Shown here piece after piece: positions 56,649-64,000 of a stretch of DNA of 64,000 bases. The DNA comes from Porphyra umbilicalis. Lineage: Eukaryota; Rhodophyta; Bangiophyceae; Bangiales; Bangiaceae. The stretch lies in assembly GCA_002049455.2 (NCBI GenBank), contig KV918782.1:124001-188000 (forward strand), read 5' to 3'. A model generated the notes under the pieces. It had not been told where the DNA came from. It did no database searches and saw nothing but the letters and a program-made list of their open reading frames with translations. The position numbers and the translations under genes are program-made. Each line of letters begins with the position of its first letter. Position 1 is the first letter of the stretch.

Positions 56649-57047
56649 TTGCTGATCCCCGAATTTTGTCCTGGGGGACAGAGACACAGACTGACTCTGA
56701 ATAAGAGCACTCTATTGGTTTAAAACGACAGTAAGAAGGCATCGAAGCCAATAGAAAGCCCGCCTTCGGAGCCAGGACCTTGCATCCAGCAGAACGCACT
56801 GTTTATTGCCGCTTGATCCGCATTTCTTGGCACGGAGCAAGCTGCCCACGCGAGATCTTGAGATTTTCTACTGTCTCCTCGCCAGAAGTGCAGAAAAGAA
56901 GAGGAGCTGATGTTGATTTCCAGGCTGCATGGGCACATGTATGCAATCAGGAGCACCAAGTCAGTCCCAGAGGCGCATCTGATTGGTGGAGAGAGTTGGT
57001 CCGCAAGTCAGTTTCTGTCCACCAGGAAAAAATTCGGGGATCAGCAA
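56649..57047. mobile_element. 399-bp MITE, copy Q3
   Basis: Ends TTGCTGATCCCC/GGGGATCAGCAA, TA on both sides (56647-56648, 57048-57049), and the same 399-bp length as Q1 and Q2. Its sequence is very close to Q1. Confidence 0.88.
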
Positions 57048-57347
57048 TATCTGGTGTCAGACGGATAGGGGGGCGGAGGGGATCAGGCCGGGGCAGCGGT
57101 GACGTTCACAATCAACGGCCCAGGCAATGGCGCCCTGAGCACCAATGGGGGCGGGGTCGTTGAGAATACCGGGCCGATCCGCACCAGACGACATCCAGGG
57201 CCTCGGAATCCCGTGAAAATCGTGCTCTGGAGGCCGATTTGGTCCGGGATCCCGGGTGTCCCGGGATTCAGGTGGAGAAAACCCTGCATATCCTAGGGTT
57301 TTTTCTTGCAGGGCCACTAGTGTCTACTCTACCACGAGTGCGGCTCA

Positions 57348-57838
57348 GGCTTTGTCTAGACGGCGCGTGCATGGCGTGCACAGACGAGTGCTAGCCAATC
57401 AGAACGCACAGCTTCAATCACACGCGAATCACGCGGGCCATATTCGTCCTTCACGGACCGATCGGATGCTATGGCACACGAAGGAGTTACGAGCCAAAAT
57501 GTGCCATGTCGTCCCTCTTGGGCCAAACACGTTCACGTGTGCGAGATATTTTTTTATATCTCGCGCACGTGAACGTGCTCGAAAGTCAACTTGAGCCTCC
57601 AGTTGCGATTGTTTCCGCACTTCTGATTGGTCGTAGTGCTGCCTTCCCCACTGTGAGTTTCTGCCTATGCGAGCATGATCTGATCTACTCGTTTTGGCAG
57701 CCGATTTTTCAGCACGTCGCGTTCATGCATGCCGTGTTGCCGTGAAGACAGCAGTGCTCGTTTCACGCCCGTTTCACGGAATTGTGTTCCAGTTTATGCG
57801 CAATCACGTGCACGACGGCCCGCCGTCTAGACAAGGCC
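57348..57838. mobile_element. 491-bp Tourist-like (PIF/Harbinger-type) element
   Basis: The left end GGCTTTGTCTAGACGGCG and the right end CGCCGTCTAGACAAGGCC are inverted repeats with one mismatch. TCA stands directly outside both ends (57345-57347, 57839-57841). A 3-bp target duplication and a GGCCTTGT-type end are typical of PIF/Harbinger and Tourist elements. Near the middle, 57528-57577 forms a hairpin built on CACGTTCACGTGTGCGAGA. No transposase is present. Confidence 0.75.
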
Positions 57839-57841
57839 TCA

Positions 57842-58204
57842 ATTGAGCCATCTCTTTGAATCATTTGAGTCTCAACTGAAATCGTCGATTCCAGCGTTCT
57901 TACATGTGAGAATGGCCGATTTGGTGCCTACAAACTCACGTCGCTGCGCTTCACGTTGAAGCCAACGTATTTTGACACCGCTGCTCCAGCTCAGCATGGA
58001 ACCAACCCCCGCTGCCTGACCCCTGTAGAAAGGTTCGGCCGAAAGCGCATCAGGAACGCCCTTTCCAGCCGGGCAGACCTCGAACGGCCACCCCCCCCCC
58101 CCCCCCCCGAGAGAAGACGGAAATCGACGACTTATCCTGCATCGACTGGCAGGATGGATGCCGCTTCGGCCCGGTCTGGGCTGCCAGCACCCCTTCGAGC
58201 TGCT
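57842..58204. other. Short unique stretch before the 3.2-kb element
   Basis: No gene recognised. CAATTGAGCC and CATTTGAGTCTCAA at 57840-57880 recur in altered order at 62310-62350. An 18-base C run lies at 58091-58108. Confidence 0.4.
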
Positions 58205-58659
58205 TAGGGCACTTCCCCCAAAAATGGACACACCGCCGAGCAGGAAGGATCGTTCCCACATCGTGCTGTAAGAGATCCTCCTGCAAGTGGAGCCAATGAC
58301 TGTGCCGCATTTGTGCCCCGCTAAAACTTGTCGCACTCTGATGATCCCCACGCGAGGTGCAGGAAGCCGACCAGTGTCACCAAATGCCTTCTGCTCAGGC
58401 AAGGAAAAAAGCCTTCTGTCTGGGGGCATTTCTTTCTTCATCTGCACGATCCACCGTCGCGCGTCGTTTGAATATGCGTTTTGTGTCCGCCTTCGGCGAA
58501 TGCGATCGTCGTCTGGAATTTCTATGGCCTGTTCAGGAGGCGGAGTCAGATTTTTTTCGTGTACCGCCGCCATGTTCGCTGTGTGCAATTGGGCCGGCCA
58601 TTCGTGGCCACAGAATCTGCGATCGGCCACTGCAGATCAATCCGGGGTCAGGCCCTGCC

Positions 58660-58890
58660 CCCGCCCTCGCCGCCCCCGCCCCCGCCCTCGCCGCTTCCAC
58701 CCCCGCCATGGCCGCCCCCTCCCCCACCATGGCCGCCTCCGCCCCCGTCCTCGCCGCCTACGTCCCCACCCTCGCCGCCCCCACCCCCGCTGTGGCCGAC
58801 CCCGCCCGCGCCACCGCCGTGGCCGACCAGGCCCCCGCCCACGCCGTGGCCGACCCCGCCCCCGCCGTGGACGCCGCCACCCTCGCCGCC
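58660..58890 (+). repeat. Imperfect minisatellite of about 18 bp
   Basis: Units close to CCCGCCCTCGCCGCC repeat with variation and read as PALAAPAP-type peptides on the + strand. It lies inside the 3.2-kb element. Confidence 0.8.
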
Positions 58891-60283
58891 ACTGCCGCCG
58901 CCGCCGCCGCGCCCGCCCAACCCGCCACCGCCGCGGGGGGGGGGTGCGCCCCCCGGCCCGCAACGGTGCCAGCCGGTCGGGCGAGGGGGGCGCGGGCGAC
59001 GGGGGCGGCGACGCGGCGGGCGTGTCGGGCGCCGCCACCGTCGCCGTCTCCCCCGCCGGCCCCTTGGTCGCCGCCGCTACAGCCGCGTCAGCGAAGTGAC
59101 CGGCCAGCCGCCGGCGGAGGGAACACGGCGACAACAGACGCGACGGCCCTGCGCCCGATGTGGCGGCAGGCGCCGCAAGCGCCGGCAAGCGCAGCCGCGG
59201 CGGGTGCTGGGGCAGACCCCCCGCCCCCGTACCGCGCCCATGTCCGCCGCCGGCCGCATGGGCGGCGGCGGGTACAGGCGGTGGGTCCGGGCGGCGGGGG
59301 GGGCCCATCGGCGCGCTGCTGCCACCGCCGCCGCCCGTCGCCTGTCCTCTTTCTTCTTTTTCTCCGACCACCACTCACCTTACGTTCCATCCATTTTCTT
59401 TATCCCTCTCTTGTGTTGCTGTTTCTAGGCGTCAACAATAATCTCTGCTCGCATTTACAGATACCACCTCCTCAGCCTTCGCCACGACCATCATCATCGC
59501 CCAGTCCAATCAGCTCTTTGCCTTGTGTGCATGTCGGCGGCCAGTTGCGCCTCTGCGCCAAGAAAGAACGAATATGTGTTGTGGTTTTATTGTCGCGCCC
59601 ACCCCATTCCACGCTCTCCTACCGTGCGGGCCTTTGCTCCCTCTGCCTTATCGTGCTCACCCGCGTGGAAGCCGCCGCCACGATGACCGACATTCTGCGA
59701 AGGTTGGAATGGTCACTTTATCTCCACTAGCCCATGGCGTCTCGGAGCGAGCGCCTGCGGCGAACAGGAATGTTTTATGTGGCATAAAACTGACAACATG
59801 AGAGAGAGAGTAAGTGGAGAGAGCAGAGCAAGTAGGGTGACGTTCAGACGAGAAAGAAAAGGGACAGCGGCGACGGGAGGAAAAACGAAACAGATGCGGC
59901 GTCGGCGATGGCGGGGGCCGAGGCGGGGGTGGCGTCGGCGGGGACGGTGGCAGCCACAGTCGGGGCGGGTGACAAGATCGTAGGGAATTGGGGCGCGATG
60001 GTGGGGGCAGCGACGGTGGGGGCGGCGACGACGGGGGCGTGGGCGGCGGCGACAACGGGGGCGGGGGCGGCGGCGACAACGGGGGCGGGGGCGGCGGCGA
60101 CAACGGAAGCTGGGGCGGGCCGCCAAGAGAGACAACCACCATTGCGGGAGCAAGGGCGGCGGCGGCGGGATCGGGGGCGGCCAGGACGGGGGCGCTGGCC
60201 GGGGCGGCGACGGCGGCGGCGGCGGCGGCGGCGGCGGGGGCGGCTACGGAGGAAGCGGGGGCGGCAATCGTGGGGGCGACGAC

Positions 60284-60400
60284 TGTGGGGGTGGCGACGG
60301 TGGGGGTGGTGACGGTGGGGGTGGCGACGGTGGGGGTGGCGACGGTGGGGGTGGCGACGGTGGGGGTGGGGACGGTGGTGGGGGCGACGGGGGGGGTGGC
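60284..60400. repeat. Minisatellite with 15-bp unit
   Basis: TGGGGGTGGCGACGG is repeated about seven times, nearly perfect at 60300-60365. On the minus strand it would read TPTVA repeats. It lies inside the 3.2-kb element. Confidence 0.9.
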
Positions 60401-61429
60401 AATCCGCCACCCCACTTTTAGCTCATCAGCGGACCACACTCCATTGGGTGTTTTCTTGAGATCTTGCGTGCCAAGCTCTGCAGGCACCTCAGCCACACAC
60501 GGACATTCCGTCGGCCATAAGTTTTGGATGAAATATCTGTACATCCACAGATCATGTGCGTTCTGTGTTAGGTCGAGGAGTAGGACGATCGATGAGATGC
60601 TCAAGGAGTATCCCGCTGAGCCAGCTTGGAAGCGCTTTCTGCTCTGTGCCAAGTCAATTGGTGGGCACCGTCGCCGACGGCCCATCCCATGGGATGGGCT
60701 CGTGGGCCCACGACGTCTCGCTCGACTTGGCGCCGCTCGAGAGGATGTGACGTGGGCTGTCGCTGTCTGCACGCAGAGAGGGGTGCCTTGCACAGTTGGG
60801 GAACGGAACGGCGGTCCACTGCGGAATAGTCCGGGAAATTGACTTTCGCGACGCCCACGAGACGACGCGCACGTCCAATGAAAAATCGATGCTGCCATTC
60901 TGAGTCCGCAGATCCGTGCACAGCTGCATGCCGCCGACGGACGGCCATGTTTGCACGCCACACATTACGGATTGCACGCTTCACGGGCCAGCACGATGTC
61001 CTGCACGATGCGTTCTTTTCAGCCCGGGAGGCCTGAAATTGGCAGTCCTAATCGAGACGAAATCAGCCGACCCGCTTCCACGGGCTCAGTTAGGGGCTTC
61101 CGATCAACTCTACACGAAGTGCATACCGTGCATCACGCACGATGCCCTGCACAATGTCGAAATCGGGAATCCTCATGGCAACAAGTAGCCCGATATTAAG
61201 ACCTGGCCCACGTGGTTAAGACAATGGGCCATCAGATCGCTCGTCCCCCTCGATTCCGCAATCCCGACCACGTGATGGGCGAGAAATGTCCTGGCATCCG
61301 AACTCGTGTTGAGCTGTTCCGTAAGACATCAAGCGCCCCGTCGACTTCGTGCCGCCCCTCACGGGGTCTGTGAGTGGGGTCATCTTGCGCGTGATCCGCG
61401 GGGTGTCCATTTTTGGGGGAAGTGCCATA

Positions 61430-62365
61430 GGAAGCGGAACCAGAGCAGTTACTGTGGGGAGTTGCATCGTCTCAACTAGAGCACGCGGTCAAGGAGTTCC
61501 TTGCCCCGTCCACAAGTCGCACGCAAAACAGCCCGCCTTCCGCCCGATTTCCTGGCACCTTCCCCCCGACTGCCACGCTCCCCCGGATTGCCACTCTCCC
61601 CCCGACTATTATCCTCCTCCCGACTGCCCCACTGCTCCGCTCTGCGCTCCACTGCCACACATGATCACAAAACGGTGTCGTGGACCTCCTGGAGGTGAGT
61701 TGCAAAGCAGATCCGGCCCGTCTTCGGCCCACATAAGGACACCTCACCGCCAGCTGCCGGGTCTCGGTCTCCAAATACAGGGGGGGGCAGGGGGGGGGGG
61801 GGGGGGGGGCAGTCGATGGTAGTGGGAGCGGTCACTCTGCGCTTCGGAGCGGCTCTCAGGAAAAATCAGGGAAGCGCCCGCCACTCGTGTGTGATGCGGG
61901 GCGGTCCGCTAGAGGAACTGGCACGCAGGAGGTGTTGGCACGGCGGTCGCATGTAGAGAGGGCGTCGGTCACACAGGCCCCCAACACGGTGCCGCTCGCC
62001 CTCAGCGCGCGCAAAGTACTCGGGAAGCGCGGGTGCATGAGTGTGCCGGTCCCCTCTGCGTGTCATTCAATCTCTCGCGGGCACTCCTAGAGGGCTGTGG
62101 GCATCCAGACACACGCAGGTGAGGTCGTACCCCCCTGTCGGCGGAACCCGTCCGAGTGGGAAAGATTCTCCTTTCCCCGGTCTTTGCCGGAAAACTGCCT
62201 GGAGTTAAGGCTTGAGGGGCTACCCCAAGACTAACCAGCCACTACTGAGCCCGTTTCTGTCGTCAGAATGGAAGTGAGATGAGCCACTTTCCCAGGAGAG
62301 ACCTCTCAGAATGCGACTCATTTGAGTCTTTGCGACTCAATTGAGCCATCTGGTAGAATAGACAC
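61430..62365. other. No gene recognised; one small tandem repeat
   Basis: 61562-61630 holds about four imperfect 18-base units of the type CCCCCGACTGCCACGCT. A G run of about 12 lies at 61793-61808. Frames are short and featureless. Confidence 0.45.
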
Positions 62366-63124
62366 TAGGGTTGTTGAGTGCGCCCAGGGCGCTCTTTTTG
62401 GGCGCATTTTAGGCTCTCAATGGGCGCTCAGAGGGCGCTAGAGCGCCCAGCGCCCACAGTCTCCTGGGCGCTTGAATGGGCGCTCTGAATAATAATGGTC
62501 GTAACATTTTAACTACGTGGTCGACGGAGTGCCCGACGACTCTGTCTACAGCCTCTATTGGCGCAGCAGCCCTGGCTGCAGGTGCCCCAGCAGTAAGGCG
62601 GGAAGGGCCCGTCCGGAGGTGGCCATGGCAGCAGCGATGGCCCTTGTCTTGGCGCCAGAGCAGCAGCATCCTTCTCATCACCTCCTACGACTGCAAGACA
62701 TCTTTGGCAAGGATATCTACTCTGCCAATGCTGCCGACGTGATCGGCGTGACTGTGTATGGTGTGCGTGTGTTTCTTGTCCTCATGGCCCGACGGTCTCG
62801 TTGTCTAGATCACCACATGGAGCATATTCAGCTGCTCTCTTGTTTGTCCTTGGGAGCTGCCGCTGTCAGCGGCACGCAGACACTTTGGGGCTTGCGGATG
62901 ACCGTCATCAGTCCTTCTTTCACATGCATGGAGAAATTCACAGATGGTCGCTAGTTTCCAGGAAACACAGTCAAAACGTAAGAACAAGAGGGGGCTACCT
63001 GATCATTTATGGGTGCTACAACGGGCGCTTGAGGGGCGCTCAGGACGCACTGAGCGCTCAAAGGGCGCTCAGGGGCGCATTATGCACCAGCGCCCCAAAA
63101 ATCGAGGCGCACTCAACAAGCTTA
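62366..63124. mobile_element. 759-bp inverted-repeat element with GGGCGCT-rich ends
   Basis: The left end TAGGGTTGTTGAGTGCGCC (62366) and the inverse of the right end TAAGCTTGTTGAGTGCGCC (to 63124) match at 17 of 19 bases. The next ~100 bases on each side are crowded with GGGCGCT/AGCGCCC motifs in both orientations, typical of subterminal transposase-binding arrays. Adjacent 8-mers (ATAGACAC and AGGGCCAC) agree at five positions, so an eroded 8-bp hAT-type duplication is possible but unproven. The interior has a 145-codon + strand frame without motifs. Confidence 0.65.
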
Positions 63125-64000
63125 AGGGCCACCGCGGTGGGAAACAAATGCCGTTTCGGGCCATGTGGATCCACATTGGGTTGGTCGCCACTGCGCAGTG
63201 AGGACCGCTGAGCATACAACGGCAAGACTGGCTCGGCCGCTCCCACTCTATGGCAGCGGCGCCTGCTGGCTGTTGGTGGCCGCGTCACCCTGCCACGGGC
63301 GCCTGTGTCGTCAATGGAAGGCTGCTCTTCTGTTCTTTGCACAGTGGTTCAATGGTCCTCGACCCGCTCTCTGCGTGCCGCGCGGTCAGTCAGCACCACA
63401 GAGCGAACGTTTCTTGGTTGCTTTCATTGCCAATACTCGGTTTTTCTCTGGGGCTGAGGCTGCCGCGCGGCTGCTGCGCCAGGTCGTCCCCCCAGTCGGT
63501 GAACAGGCGCACGCAACGGCCATGTAAAGGTCCATCCCATATAGCTAGACTGATGGGAGACACCCCACTTGTAGTCCGCCGCACCAGCGAGCGGCTTCAC
63601 CAACCAAGAAGCAGTGTTTTTTACAAGGGCACGGTACTCAGCAGAATTCATTACCTGTGAAGACATCATCTGTCTAACGTGCATCGTGATGGCAGAAAAG
63701 AGTACACTGCGATCGAGAACAGAAAAAAACCGGACGTGCAGTGCAAAAAACGCCCGTGAGTTCGTACAGCACAAGGTCGGGACGTTTCCACGTTTCAAAA
63801 CGTGTACATGGTGTACAGGCGCCGTGTTCATGCTTTCTCCATCACAAACGTACCTACGGCGCTGCCGCAAATGGCCGGAGAAGGAGGTGTCTTGTAATGC
63901 GTCGTCTGTGCTGTTGCCAGAGGAAGAGGGGCATTTACTGTCATGGGTGCTACTTTAGTTTTTTTCTCGTCAATCAAATTTGTATTTTAAGCTCTCTCTG
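63125..64000. other. No firm gene
   Basis: A + strand frame ending at 63527 has some ordinary composition (KAALLFFAQWFNGPRP, SERFLVAFIANTRFFSG) and could be a last exon, but no acceptor or upstream exon was found. Nothing else is recognised up to the window end. Confidence 0.35.

Larger units (their letters stand above)
58207..61427. mobile_element. 3.2-kb TA-flanked inverted-repeat transposon, transposase not found
   Basis: The ends are inverted repeats of about 30 bases, matching at 28: left GGGCACTTCCCCCAAAAATG at 58207, right its inverse ending at 61427. TA lies outside each end (58205-58206, 61428-61429). This fits the IS630/Tc1/mariner superfamily, as does the end sequence, which is similar in style to the 629-bp element (a CCCAAAAATG core in both). 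The interior has two blocks of proline/alanine-type minisatellite (58640-58960, and 59880-60400) and long frames on both strands, including a 434-codon minus-strand frame at 59657-60961. None shows catalytic motifs of a transposase. It may be a non-autonomous element swollen by repeats. Confidence 0.75.

Noticed and set aside
59657-60961. 434-codon minus-strand frame with TPTVA and Pro repeats
   Set aside because: It is explained by minisatellite inside the 3.2-kb element. The non-repetitive first 200 codons show no motif and an equally long frame exists on the other strand.
63424-63870. Minus-strand frame with SAEYRALVKNTASWL, recalling Copia RNase H
   Set aside because: Only a short string is similar. 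The neighbouring sequence has none of the expected motifs and the + strand frame is equally plausible.

Overview
The window reads as nuclear DNA of a GC-rich alga, most likely a bangiophyte red alga of the Porphyra/Pyropia type. This is inferred from the very high GC content with long G and C runs, sparse short spliceosomal introns (several beginning GTACGT), a plastid-type leader containing MAFV on a carbonic anhydrase, and a dense load of eukaryotic transposons. There are no operons or Shine-Dalgarno sites. No similarity search was run, so the taxon is an inference.

Layout. 0-11.4 kb is a repeat graveyard: TA-flanked inverted-repeat elements (131-bp pogo-type MITEs, a 629-bp element, hairpin MITEs of about 130-140 bp), a 0.2-kb palindrome and three copies of a 0.4-0.6-kb dispersed repeat, with one small acidic protein gene at 4.5-4.8 kb. 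11.5-16.4 kb is very GC-rich; protein-like stretches on the + strand change frame again and again. 18.56-19.80 kb holds the best gene, a three-exon beta-carbonic anhydrase. 20-30.3 kb is again GC-extreme, with a minus-strand gene broken by homopolymer runs (bZIP-like basic region, 22.4-24.0 kb) and a secreted cysteine-containing protein (27.7-28.3 kb). 31.1-33.5 kb is a minus-strand C2H2 zinc-finger gene with introns inside its fingers. 36-38.3 kb has a tRNA-like sequence and three unassigned coding segments.

40.3-45.8 kb is a young, almost complete Ty1/Copia retrotransposon on the minus strand: 422-bp LTRs differing at two sites, a 5-bp target duplication GGCCC, and one in-frame stop in the integrase region. 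It seems to lie in an intron of an unassigned + strand gene (exon candidates at 39.87-40.26, 45.86-46.10 and 46.21-46.61 kb).

50.6-57.8 kb contains two different pogo/Tigger-like transposase genes, one with aspartate spacing DD29D on the minus strand and one DD35D on the + strand. Each is disabled only by in-frame stops. Around them lie 399-bp MITEs and a 491-bp Tourist-like element. 58.2-61.4 kb is a 3.2-kb TA-flanked inverted-repeat element filled with minisatellite and no recognisable transposase. 62.4-63.1 kb is a 759-bp inverted-repeat element with GGGCGCT-rich ends.

Few cellular functions can be named: carbonic anhydrase (CO2/bicarbonate interconversion), one zinc-finger protein and perhaps one bZIP-like regulator. 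The rest is a record of at least eight mobile-element families, several with structural evidence of transposition (target duplications, a nested insertion, equal-length copies).
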